The translations under genes were made by a program, and so were the position numbers. Positions 52,120-60,307 of a DNA stretch of 64,000 bases are shown here, piece after piece. Below the pieces are notes generated by a model. It saw nothing but the letters and a program-made list of their open reading frames with translations. It did not search any database and was not told the DNA's origin. Source of the stretch: Inquilinus limosus MP06 (lineage in GTDB: Bacteria > Pseudomonadota > Alphaproteobacteria > DSM-16000 > Inquilinaceae); NCBI RefSeq assembly GCF_000767795.1, contig NZ_JANX01000001.1, forward strand, positions 1 to 64,000. Reading direction: 5' to 3'. Positions within the stretch are counted from its first letter, which is position 1, and every line of letters starts with the position of its first letter.

Positions 52120-52828
52120 CGGTGGTCTGCCGGGTCTGGTAGCGACCGTAGATGGTCAGGGCGACGCCGGCGGCGATCAGGACGGCGAAGCCGACCTTGA
52201 GCCACGGGAATCCCTCCGCCATCGGCAGAGCCGGCTGGACCGTCTCGATGATGGTCTGGCCGAGGCCACCGGTGCCGGCCAGAGCAGCGCCGATCACCGT
52301 CTTGGTCTTCGCCAGGTGAGGCGTCGGGACCGGCTCGCCGATGATCGTGCCGCCGTAGCTCTTCGCCCACAGAGCTACCTCAGCGGCGCGCCGGGCCACG
52401 AGGCCCTTCATGACCACGCCGCCCGACAGCCGAAACTGCGGCAGCCCAGTGATCGGCGCGCTGAAGTCGCCCTTGTTCAGCTGCTTGACGAAGCTGGCCT
52501 TCTCGAGCCAGCCCTCGCCGACGTTGAACGCCCAACTCACCAGAGCGCCGAACTGGTTGTCGTTGAGGGTCACCTCGACGTGGTCCATGACCGCGTCGGC
52601 CACCTCGGCCACATCCTTGTCGAAGAACGCCTGAGCCTGCTCCTGGGTGATCTTCTGCCCGATGAAGACATCCGGCCCGGTATGACCCCATCCGATCGTC
52701 AGGGTGCCGACGATTTTGTCACCGGGGCTGAGCACCTTTTTCGGCTGCTTGTCGTCGTAGGCTACGAGACGGAGCTCCTCGTATCTCTTGATCAGAGCCT
52801 CGGTCTCAGCATTGATTTTCCGTGTCAT
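52112..52828 (-). CDS. GH24 lysozyme-type endolysin with C-terminal membrane segment
   Basis: Encodes 238 residues from ATG 52828 (set by leader hairpin 10). The T4/P21 lysozyme core is clear: ALIKRYEELRLVAYDD with the catalytic Glu, then TLTIGWGHTGPDV, FNVGEGWL and RAAEVALW. After residue about 175 the protein carries hydrophobic segments (TVIGAALAGTGGLGQTII and KVGFAVLIAAGVALTIYG) and ends in a short basic tail. GH24 endolysins usually stop near residue 165-180, so the C-terminal membrane part is unusual. Confidence 0.88.
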   Translation of the reverse strand: MTRKINAETEALIKRYEELRLVAYDDKQPKKVLSPGDKIVGTLTIGWGHTGPDVFIGQKITQEQAQAFFDKDVAEVADAVMDHVEVTLNDNQFGALVSWAFNVGEGWLEKASFVKQLNKGDFSAPITGLPQFRLSGGVVMKGLVARRAAEVALWAKSYGGTIIGEPVPTPHLAKTKTVIGAALAGTGGLGQTIIETVQPALPMAEGFPWLKVGFAVLIAAGVALTIYGRYQTRQTTGA

Positions 52829-52831
52829 TTG

Positions 52832-52844
52832 ACCCTCACAGGGT
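52832..52844 (-). promoter_or_regulatory. Leader hairpin 10 (ACCC-TGTGA-GGGT)
   Basis: The loop TGA is the stop codon of the upstream holin-like gene (52838-52836); ATG 52828 follows after CAA. Confidence 0.75.
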
Positions 52845-53135
52845 TGGGAGCTTGAGCGCCAACAGTGCGAATCCACCGAGCATGGTCGTCAGGAGGACAC
52901 TGGCAGCGCCGTAGGCGAGTAACTTGACCGGATCGAAGGCGTCCTTGGTGACGTAGTCCTTCAGGGTCTCGCTGATCTCGTCCCGAAGCCGGGTGACGTC
53001 CGCCTTCGAATCTTCTTTGTACTGTCGGAAGTCGTGGCGTAGCTCTCGGATGTCACTCGATAGAGCTGACAGCTGCTCAGTGAGTCGTGTGATTTGCACG
53101 AGCAGACTGGTGCGGGGCGTCAGCTCATCTTCCAT
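52836..53135 (-). CDS. Holin-like protein, coiled coil plus C-terminal membrane helix
   Basis: Encodes 99 residues. A long coiled coil (LLVQITRLTEQLSALSSDIR ... DVTRLRDEISETL) is followed by one C-terminal membrane helix (LLAYGAASVLLTTMLGGFALL). This topology matches XhlA-type phage membrane proteins and some class III holins. Placed directly before the endolysin. The holin role is inferred from topology and position. Confidence 0.7.
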   Translation of the reverse strand: MEDELTPRTSLLVQITRLTEQLSALSSDIRELRHDFRQYKEDSKADVTRLRDEISETLKDYVTKDAFDPVKLLAYGAASVLLTTMLGGFALLALKLPTL

Positions 53136-53180
53136 GGTTAGGCTCCGAGAAAATCTCTGGGAACCTAGCAGAGAAGCAGC

Positions 53181-53336
53181 TTACTTCGGCTGACTCTCAC
53201 TGAGTCTCTTGTATTCTTCGCGGATGAACTCTCTCAGAACTTCGCTCTGGCTGCGGCTGGTCCACTCAGCGATCTTGGCAAGCCGGTCACGATCGTCAGG
53301 CGAACCGTAACAGCTGATCATCACCTTCCTGCTCAT
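53181..53336 (-). CDS. Small ribbon-helix-helix protein, 51 aa
   Basis: Begins MSRKVMISCYGSPDDRDRLA and continues with AEWTSRSQSEVLREFI, a CopG/Arc-type beta-strand plus two helices. Its ATG overlaps the stop of the 53602 gene (ATGA). It may be a transcription regulator of the lysis operon in which it lies. Below the usual length cut-off for automatic gene calling. Confidence 0.75.
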   Translation of the reverse strand: MSRKVMISCYGSPDDRDRLAKIAEWTSRSQSEVLREFIREEYKRLSESQPK

Positions 53337-53602
53337 AGACTGGGCTCCTTGATGTCGTGACCCTCGATCCGAGCCCGCGTCAGCAGCCGGCGGATGATCT
53401 TGAGGATGTTGGTGTCGAGAACGGCCCTGGTGGCCGCGGTCTTCTTGACCGACAGCAGCACGCCCTCGAGGTTGAGTGCGGCCTGGGCTAGGTCCGACAA
53501 ACCTGTCCCGAGGTCGGGGTAGGCTTCTCGGCGAGCGAGCTCGGCCTTGACCGCTTCTGGCGCAACGACGACGAGTAGAGCCAGCTGGTCCTGGCTCATC
53601 TC
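53333..53602 (-). CDS. Phage protein of unknown function, first gene of the leftward operon
   Basis: Encodes 89 residues from ATG 53602, chosen for its GGAGGAG ribosome site. It reads MSQDQLALLVVVAPEAVKAE and later KKTAATRAVLDTNILKIIRR. The frame is open further upstream, but that stretch is AT-rich and promoter-like. No family recognised. Confidence 0.65.
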   Translation of the reverse strand, partial: EMSQDQLALLVVVAPEAVKAELARREAYPDLGTGLSDLAQAALNLEGVLLSVKKTAATRAVLDTNILKIIRRLLTRARIEGHDIKEPSL

Positions 53603-53775
53603 CTCCAAGTTGATATTAAGTACAGACAATGGCTTCTCTCCGAACGTTTTGCCTCGGCGAGATATATGAGAGTGCGATTTGGGATTGAAGGGTATTTCTG
53701 CTAGCAAATTTAATAGTAGATATATACTGCTCTTTGAACTGAATATGCTGTCGACTATATGACGACCCACTGCCA
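53603..53775. promoter_or_regulatory. AT-rich divergent control region
   Basis: It separates the leftward lysis operon from the rightward 53796 gene. On the minus strand ATATCTACT (53723-53715) repeats the promoter-like element. On the plus strand TTGAAC, 16 bases, TATATG makes a possible sigma-70 promoter at about 53734-53761. Confidence 0.5.
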
Positions 53776-53788
53776 TTCCTGCGAGGAA
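53776..53788 (+). promoter_or_regulatory. Leader hairpin 11 (TTCC-TGCGA-GGAA)
   Basis: A new stem pair (T-A) keeps the fold. A TTG (53793) lies 4 bases and an ATG (53796) 7 bases after the stem. Confidence 0.7.
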
Positions 53789-53795
53789 CCGATTG

Positions 53796-54308
53796 ATGTC
53801 AGATGATATGGGTGTGGGTGGCAACGCCGCCCTGGTGATCAAGAGCTACGTCGACCGTCGGGTTGAGCTCGCTCAGCGGAAGATCCCGCTGAAGGCCGAG
53901 CGCAAGGACGAGGTCAAGAACATGAAGGACGCGGGCCTGCCAGCGGTGGAGCTGATCGCCCTGTCCAAGCGCGACGATGACAAGCTGGCCGAGAAGGCTG
54001 AGCGGCTCACCCTCGCTGGCTCCCTGCTCGGCATCCCGGTCTACGCCGGCGAGGTCAGTTCCGATCGGGACACCAGCCAGGACCATATCCTGGAGGCGAG
54101 CCTCAAGCGGGTCCTCGATATCGACGAGGAGCTGAAGGAGATCTCCGAGGACGAGAAGGCTCTGAACAAGGCCGCCAAAGGAGAAGGATTCTCGGTCTAC
54201 CTGATCGACCGCTGCGTCCAATTCCGCCTGGATCCGGACTCGATCCAGGGCTACCGGGACGACAGCGCCCTATTCGAAAAGTACTGGGAAGCCGCGACGG
54301 CGGAGTGA
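53796..54308 (+). CDS. Phage protein of unknown function, helical
   Basis: Encodes 170 residues from ATG 53796; TTG 53793 would add one residue. It is rich in Lys, Glu and Asp and mostly helical (VDRRVELAQRKIPLKAERKDEVKN; DIDEELKEISEDEKALNKAA, each in part). It stands alone on the plus strand between the lysis operon and the tail genes, with its own promoter, leader hairpin 11 and a strong terminator, like a moron or a late regulator. No family recognised. Confidence 0.7.
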   Translation: MSDDMGVGGNAALVIKSYVDRRVELAQRKIPLKAERKDEVKNMKDAGLPAVELIALSKRDDDKLAEKAERLTLAGSLLGIPVYAGEVSSDRDTSQDHILEASLKRVLDIDEELKEISEDEKALNKAAKGEGFSVYLIDRCVQFRLDPDSIQGYRDDSALFEKYWEAATAE

Positions 54309-54311
54309 TTT

Positions 54312-54343
54312 TGAAGGGAGGGTGGGTCACCACCCTCCCTTCA
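54312..54343. terminator. Strong bidirectional terminator before the tail operon end
   Basis: A 14-bp perfect stem (54312-54325 with 54330-54343, arms TGAAGGGAGGGTGG and complement) around GTCA, just after the 53796 gene and just before the last leftward tail gene. Confidence 0.85.
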
Positions 54344-54345
54344 CA

Positions 54346-55158
54346 CTATCGTCCTCGGCTCTGCCGGATCGTGACCGAAGCCAGATCCATCGTTTCACAG
54401 TCGGCGTCCGACAGTTCTCTGGTCCAGACGCCATAGCACTCAACCAACAGGTTGGCCTCATTGTATGCGATATATGGAGTGCCGACGCAGGGCTTCTGCA
54501 GCGGGGTTCCATTCACCATGTTCGTCACGTTGATGGCCACGGTGGTGTCTGCGATTTTAGAGCCGCCGACGTAAAACCGCGCCCGCAGGTTCCCCGCTTT
54601 GAGACTTTGGAAGATGGTGAAGTAGGTTGTGTAGCAAAGCGATGTCGGCGCTGTTATAGCCGTCGCGGCCTGCTGTGCTCCGGACTCAAACCTGCGCAGC
54701 GCAGGAGCCAGGGGTGCTGCCGAACTCGGATAGCCCTGACCGGATGTCCGCGTCGCATAGACGATGGAGGCCTTTCCATCCGCCAGCCCGTCGCTCGACA
54801 CGATTGGAGACGTCCAGCTCGTCACGCTGTCGTGCTGCGTCGGTAGACCCACCGCCATGTGAGAGAAGAGGGTCCATTCCGTGGAATAGTCGATCTGCGG
54901 CCCGGGGAGATACTTAGTGCCGCGAAGCTGAATCCCTCCCCCTGTCATCAACACGGCGCTCGAGTGTGCTCCCGCATTCCCCGGCGTGGCGACACCGGTC
55001 GACTGCGCCCCCACCGCGGTAGAATAGTTCCGGATCGACGTGAGCGTGTCCGAGCCGTCCATAAAATAGAGGCCGGCGAGCTGCGCTGCGGAGAAGCCAC
55101 GCGGGCCGTCGAAAGGCAGGGACGGATCGTCGACTGCCGTTGCGGTGATGATCCTCAT
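54346..55158 (-). CDS. Phage receptor-binding or fibre-tip-like protein
   Basis: Encodes 270 residues, Ser/Thr/Gly/Ala-rich and beta-like. It begins with MRIITATAVDDPSLPF and a GPRGFSAAQLAGLYFMDG stretch. The last part (LLVECYGVWTRELSDADCETM) matches the end of LamG-like lectin folds in phage fibres. Its ATG overlaps the stop of the large spike gene, so it probably binds to or caps that spike. The family call is tentative. Confidence 0.65.
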   Translation of the reverse strand: MRIITATAVDDPSLPFDGPRGFSAAQLAGLYFMDGSDTLTSIRNYSTAVGAQSTGVATPGNAGAHSSAVLMTGGGIQLRGTKYLPGPQIDYSTEWTLFSHMAVGLPTQHDSVTSWTSPIVSSDGLADGKASIVYATRTSGQGYPSSAAPLAPALRRFESGAQQAATAITAPTSLCYTTYFTIFQSLKAGNLRARFYVGGSKIADTTVAINVTNMVNGTPLQKPCVGTPYIAYNEANLLVECYGVWTRELSDADCETMDLASVTIRQSRGR

Positions 55159-58100
55159 CCCTGAACCTCAATATCAACAAATGGAAGAAGGGGATTCCAC
55201 AGGGGGTAAGCTTGGCCTTGACGCGCGCCGTAGGCTGTATCCCGGAAGACCAGCGGTGAGCGCAGCGTGTCGCTGTCGAAGACATTCCCGTAGGTGTCGA
55301 CGCGGGCGACGTTCACGGTGTCTCCGATCGAAAATGCGCCAGCACCAGCCGATGCGTCACGGGCCTCGCCTATAAGGATCGTCTGGCCGCCGGAGAACGC
55401 GGCAGAACGAGCTATCCAGGTCTTCGCTGTCGCCTTGGTCTGGTTCTGGACGTAGAACGCCCCTTCAGTCAGGAGCTGCGAGATCGAGGCAGGAACCGCG
55501 CCGGCGACGACAAGTTCCTTCGATGCCTGGCCGTTCGGCAGCGTTGCGCCGTCTCGCCACTCCACCACCGGTGTTGCAAGGGTTTCGACGACACGGTCGG
55601 TCCCGAATGTGACCGTCGCCAGCTTGGCAGGGCTGCGAGCCGCGGCAAGCTTCAGGCGAAGCTGATCCGGCCCGATCACCGTGACGCTACTGATCGCCGG
55701 ACCACTCGCGTAGGTCCCGCCGGCCCCGGGGAGATCTCCCTTGATCAGAGACCCATACATGACCTTGAAGCCCATGTCGGCGCCGCGCGCCGGCCAGAAC
55801 GTGGTATCCAGCCGGATCGGTGGCCGAGGCACGTTGAAGATGAGATCGATCGTCGTGTCGTCCACCCAGCGGGCGCTGACGCAACGCAGCGCCAGATGCT
55901 GTTCTCGGCCGATCACGTGACGGTAGATGCCCTTACCGTGGTTGCTCCCGATCCAGCACTCGCCGTCGGCGGTGCGATGGACGTCCGAACCGTGAACCTC
56001 GACACCACTTCCGTTCAGGTAGCGGCTGTTGACGGCGCTTGGCACATGCCAGACCGGGCCAATCGGGAAGATCTTGGTCGGCTCCTTGTCAGCAGCCATG
56101 AGCTGTGCCTGCGCCGCCAGGCCACCGTTGGTCGAATACGTCCAGAACGGGATGCGTCCCTTCTGCCCCATGATCGCGGCGAAGGCGTTGTGGCAGTCGT
56201 CGGCGAGTTGGATAAGATCATCCCGATAAAAGTTTGCCGCATCGACATACGACAACACCGGTCCGGTGCGGGTGCGCTTTTGGGAGTTGTTGGCCTCTCC
56301 CTGCCACCACACGACGCCTAGCACCGCGCAAGTCTTCTGCTTGCTGTCGGCGTAAACCTTTACCCGACGGACGTCGTCAACCATCGTCCCGAAATAGTCA
56401 CCACCACCATCTCGGGTGTCGGGCTGAATGGGCGTCTTCGACAACTCATCAAGGTAACACCCCCCACGCCCAGCAAAAGTGACGATAATCTCGGGGGCAC
56501 CGTCGCGGCGGATCGGGCTATTGGGACCGCAGAGCAGCTCCTTCAACATCGCCACCATGCCTGTTGCGCTGGTTTCGCCTGTGGCGCCGTCCTGAACCTC
56601 AGTCAGGGGGATGACATTGAAGTCTGACGCTGGCCGGCCGGTTGGATTGTGCGCATAGGTGTCGAGCTTCCAGGTCCGCACACCCCGAACGAACCGCTTG
56701 CCGCTATGACCGGTCTCACTGGTGCTGACCACTGGGAGGGCTTCGGATCCCTCACCCAGGCTTTGCCCATAGACGATCAGGTGCAGGATGTCCGCTCCGA
56801 GCGGGTTCGAGGTCAGTGATGTGGACCCACCCCCGAGGCCGACGTCACCGCTGCCGTCCTTCGTCTTGCGGTAGAGGATGCGACCATTTTTCGAGAGGAT
56901 GGCGAGCGCCTCGTTCGGATCGGTGCTCTTCTCGAAGCTGCCGCCCCCGTCGCCGGCGATGTCCATACCCTTGAACACGTGCCAAAGCATGTCTGCGCCG
57001 AAGCCGCCAAGGACGCGGCCACTCTTGGTAGCATCGCCGGGCGTGGCGAAGCGGGCCAGGAAGTCGATGCCGGCGATCCGCGCTGCATCCTCGATCTGCA
57101 CAGCATTGGCTACCGGCAGCATCTTGCCGTTGATGTCGTCTAGCTGGGCCTGGATCGCGGTGCTCGAGGCGCTCTCATCGGTAAGGTAGCCGAGCTTGCC
57201 GTAACCGTTGATGCCGGGGAGGTACTGGACGTAGTTGGCGTTCCCCTTCTGTGTCAGGTTGTAGGCCTTGATCTGGCAGGCGTTGTCGTCCGTCCCGCCG
57301 ACATTGCTGTCGTTGCGGAGCTGGAAGAGGGCGATATGGGCATCAATGGCCATGCCGCCGACGATGTCGATCAGGGACCGGCAGTTGTCGGTGGTGGTGT
57401 TCAGGAAGTGGATGTTGTTCCGCTTCAGATTGCAGTTGCGGACATTGAGTACCTGGTTCCAGGACGTGCTCGGGTCGACGATGTTGACGTCCGGCAGCGC
57501 CTGGATGCCGATGTGATTGTCGAACAGGTCGGAGTCGATGATCATCGCTGGACCGACCGGGACGAAGCCGCACTTGCCGTTGCGGTGAAACCGGCTGCCG
57601 ATCACCTCGACGTCCTGCCAAGCGTGTGGGCTCATGCCGTCGCCGATGATGGCATCAGTCATTTCGACGTCGATCACCCGAAGGCGGGCTCGGGTCTCAG
57701 GCCAATCGCCGGTGCCATTGGAGGTGGGCGGCGCGAAGTCGGCTGAGAGGGTGTGGTTGATACCATCGTTCCACGGACGCACACCCCGAACGCTTGCGAT
57801 CGTGCCGGACATCATGTCGGGAGCGATGCAGTTCAGGGTCCCGGGCCCCCAGATCTCGCAGTCCTCGATATTACCATAGACACGGCCAGCCCGGATGCCA
57901 TGAGCGTAGCCGTGCCAGATCCGCAGACCAGCGATTTCGATCTCGGTCGCACCGATGAGATTCCGCGGAGGCGGCGCCAGGTTGAGACCGGCATAGTATT
58001 CGGACCTGAAGAGCTGCAGCCCGTTCGGATCGGCGTTGTTTCGCGGCTTGATGTACATCAAGCCGGTCGCGCCTCCGTTCCAATAGGCGCCGGTCGTCGC

Positions 58101-59831
58101 CGGGAGCGCGTCGAGTGCGGCCGCGCTCCCCGTGGTCGGACTCAGGCGCGTATAGGTGCAGAAGCCCCAGAAGCCGTCGGGCTGGCTGTAGTCGTGGATC
58201 GAGCCGTTGGCCACGAGCGAATTCGTGATGCCCGCGAAGACGTTGGGCCGCTCCCAGACGTTGTTGAGACCGGCGGTCTTCGTCCAGCCGCCGGCGAGCA
58301 TCGTCCCGGGCCTGATGATGCTCTTGAAGTTGCGGTCGCCGACGATGCGGATCTTGCGGAAAGCGTTGGAGGGGATGTCGATCGTGCCGCTGTAGATGCC
58401 ACCCTTGAGCGCGATATCCAGCTCTTCACTGGTCTCGGTGACATGCGCGATGGCCGCGCGCAGCGTCTTGAATGGGCTGCTCTCGGTTCCGACGCCGTCC
58501 TGACCGACCGCCGGATTGATGTAGACCCGTTTGGCCCACGGGTTGACCTTCTCGAAAGACGACGGCGAGTGCGTCATCACGCGCGGGGTCGGGGTGAACC
58601 CGCCGGCCCGGCCGACGGCGCCCATGAACCCGATCGGCAAGCCTGACACGGTGAAGCTCGAGACCTGCACACCGTTCTGGGTCAGGGTGAACAGGCCGGT
58701 GGTCTGGTCGGCGTCGAGGGCGACCGACATCTCGTGCTCGACACTCGCCTGCAGTGCCGTCCGCGGCACGGTCGGCCCAATCACGACGCCGGTGCTAGAC
58801 CCCGGTGCCGTGTATGTGTCGATCAAGGTAGTGGCATCGAGCTTGCGGGCAACAACAAGTCCGTTCTGCTGCCAGAGAATGGCGACGAAGGTCGTGGAGT
58901 CGGGGGTAGAGGCGCTGGTAGGATTCCAGCAAATGCCGAAGCTGTCGGTGCTGTTGAGTCCGTCAGTTTTAAACTTGACCTTGAATGTTCGGTTCGCCGG
59001 GCTCTTTTGCCCAGTCAGATATCCGGTAAGGAAAGCGCTGGCATTGTAGGTCTGGCTGATAACCAACTTGCCATCGACGACGCTCCAGGAATATCGGGTC
59101 GTCGGGTTCGTGATCGGTGTATTGAACACCGTGAACTGCGTCGGATCGGCAAAATCGATCGTCAGCGAGTCCTGCTCCAGGGCTACCAGGCGGCTGTCGT
59201 GGGCGGCAATTTCGTCCGACAGCTCGCCTGTGGCGTCAGGCCCCCAGTAGACCCAAGTGCCGGTACCATTCGGATTGCCTGTGGATGCACCGGCGCCGTT
59301 CTTGCGATAGAGGCCGCGCTTGTTAACGTCGGGCTCCAGAGGACCGACCCGCGCGATCACCTTGTCAGCCGGCTTCAGATCGGCAGACATAAGCGCAAAG
59401 GTGTCGTAGCCGATGCTCCAACTGCCGTTCGCGGCTGCTGCTTGAGCCCCCGCCAATACCTCTTGAGCGTCCTCCACCAAGTCCGACGTTTGCTCGATCT
59501 GCTGCTGGAGCGTTAGCGGATCGGAGATGCGGTTCTGCACCTCTACAAGCAGATCTGAAGTCGCTCGAACCACCTCGGCCGACGCTGCTGCACCGGCAAA
59601 CATGATGATGGAATAGGCGAGGTTCGATCCTGACGCTCCACCCCAAGCAGGATCGATTTTCAAGCTTGTATCAGAACCGACTTCGACAATCTGGTAAAGC
59701 TCTGGACTTCCAGTAGCGGTAAAAATGTCTCCAACGCGAATGTTTTTCTGCCAGACCGTACCAGTTCCCGCGATGACTTGGGATCCAGCCGCGACTGAAA
59801 CGGTTCCCTCACTATACCATCCGGACGCCAT
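55155..59831 (-). CDS. Tail spike with beta-helix and SGNH esterase-like domains (1558 aa)
   Basis: Residues 1-80 (GWYSEGTVSVAAGSQVIAGT, IRVGDIFTATGS) form a known type of tail-attachment domain. After a coiled linker and a beta-rich domain (220-440), residues about 445-880 are a right-handed beta-helix (FKTLRAAIAHVTE, SGTIDIPSNAFRKIRIVGDR). Residues about 1010-1300 look like an SGNH/SASA esterase: YGQSLGEGS (Ser), VWWQGEAN and GSDVHRTADGE (Asp/His). It probably binds and deacetylates host surface polysaccharide. The ATG at 59831 is 4 bases beyond the ATG predicted by its leader hairpin. Confidence 0.85.
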   Translation of the reverse strand: MASGWYSEGTVSVAAGSQVIAGTGTVWQKNIRVGDIFTATGSPELYQIVEVGSDTSLKIDPAWGGASGSNLAYSIIMFAGAAASAEVVRATSDLLVEVQNRISDPLTLQQQIEQTSDLVEDAQEVLAGAQAAAANGSWSIGYDTFALMSADLKPADKVIARVGPLEPDVNKRGLYRKNGAGASTGNPNGTGTWVYWGPDATGELSDEIAAHDSRLVALEQDSLTIDFADPTQFTVFNTPITNPTTRYSWSVVDGKLVISQTYNASAFLTGYLTGQKSPANRTFKVKFKTDGLNSTDSFGICWNPTSASTPDSTTFVAILWQQNGLVVARKLDATTLIDTYTAPGSSTGVVIGPTVPRTALQASVEHEMSVALDADQTTGLFTLTQNGVQVSSFTVSGLPIGFMGAVGRAGGFTPTPRVMTHSPSSFEKVNPWAKRVYINPAVGQDGVGTESSPFKTLRAAIAHVTETSEELDIALKGGIYSGTIDIPSNAFRKIRIVGDRNFKSIIRPGTMLAGGWTKTAGLNNVWERPNVFAGITNSLVANGSIHDYSQPDGFWGFCTYTRLSPTTGSAAALDALPATTGAYWNGGATGLMYIKPRNNADPNGLQLFRSEYYAGLNLAPPPRNLIGATEIEIAGLRIWHGYAHGIRAGRVYGNIEDCEIWGPGTLNCIAPDMMSGTIASVRGVRPWNDGINHTLSADFAPPTSNGTGDWPETRARLRVIDVEMTDAIIGDGMSPHAWQDVEVIGSRFHRNGKCGFVPVGPAMIIDSDLFDNHIGIQALPDVNIVDPSTSWNQVLNVRNCNLKRNNIHFLNTTTDNCRSLIDIVGGMAIDAHIALFQLRNDSNVGGTDDNACQIKAYNLTQKGNANYVQYLPGINGYGKLGYLTDESASSTAIQAQLDDINGKMLPVANAVQIEDAARIAGIDFLARFATPGDATKSGRVLGGFGADMLWHVFKGMDIAGDGGGSFEKSTDPNEALAILSKNGRILYRKTKDGSGDVGLGGGSTSLTSNPLGADILHLIVYGQSLGEGSEALPVVSTSETGHSGKRFVRGVRTWKLDTYAHNPTGRPASDFNVIPLTEVQDGATGETSATGMVAMLKELLCGPNSPIRRDGAPEIIVTFAGRGGCYLDELSKTPIQPDTRDGGGDYFGTMVDDVRRVKVYADSKQKTCAVLGVVWWQGEANNSQKRTRTGPVLSYVDAANFYRDDLIQLADDCHNAFAAIMGQKGRIPFWTYSTNGGLAAQAQLMAADKEPTKIFPIGPVWHVPSAVNSRYLNGSGVEVHGSDVHRTADGECWIGSNHGKGIYRHVIGREQHLALRCVSARWVDDTTIDLIFNVPRPPIRLDTTFWPARGADMGFKVMYGSLIKGDLPGAGGTYASGPAISSVTVIGPDQLRLKLAAARSPAKLATVTFGTDRVVETLATPVVEWRDGATLPNGQASKELVVAGAVPASISQLLTEGAFYVQNQTKATAKTWIARSAAFSGGQTILIGEARDASAGAGAFSIGDTVNVARVDTYGNVFDSDTLRSPLVFRDTAYGARQGQAYPLWNPLLPFVDIEVQG

Positions 59832-59838
59832 GCATTAG

Positions 59839-59851
59839 TCTCCAGCAGAGA
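59839..59851 (-). promoter_or_regulatory. Leader hairpin 12, divergent form (TCTC-TGCTG-GAGA)
   Basis: It keeps the stem length, the loop length and the CTA spacer, but the stem and loop bases differ. The aligned ATG (59835) opens a 7-codon frame; the spike begins at ATG 59831. Confidence 0.55.
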
Positions 59852-59899
59852 TAACTGGATTTATACAAATCGTCGCTCATACATTCCAGGGTTAATTGA

Positions 59900-60307
59900 T
59901 CACCATGCGATGTTGCAGGCCACTTCGATTTCCCGTGGAGTGGATGCTTCGGTGATATTTCTTTTTGCACTCAGGCGGAGCCCCTCAATTCCGGCGACAG
60001 CGGTCTGCCATTGGGCTCGAACATTCAGCACGACTTGAGCGACAGCGTAGATGTCATCCGCCTCCACCCCTGTCTCCGGCACGGTGATACCGACCTCAGC
60101 GAAGAGCACAGGGAAAGCTCCCCTGGAAATATCCGCTTGGTCAGCTCGCACGACGGCAGTCGCCTCCTCGATTTTCAACTGATAGACAAGCGTCTGACCC
60201 ACACCATCGGTGAGATACCTCGAGCGCGCGATTTCGGCCTCCGCGTCGATCTTCGCGATCGCCGCCTCCTTCAACGGCACCAAGTCCTTAGTGAGCGACA
60301 ATCTCAT
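59900..60307 (-). CDS. Small tail-associated protein
   Basis: Encodes 135 residues from ATG 60307 (MRLSLTKDLVPLKEAAIAKI). It is helical, with RSRYLTDGVGQTLVYQLKIEEA; a DUF4376-like fold is possible from the YLTDGxGQxxVYxxK pattern. Such proteins lie beside tail fibre genes in many phages and may help assembly. ATG 60316 is an alternative. It overlaps the preceding gene by 20 bases. Confidence 0.7.
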   Translation of the reverse strand: MRLSLTKDLVPLKEAAIAKIDAEAEIARSRYLTDGVGQTLVYQLKIEEATAVVRADQADISRGAFPVLFAEVGITVPETGVEADDIYAVAQVVLNVRAQWQTAVAGIEGLRLSAKRNITEASTPREIEVACNIAW

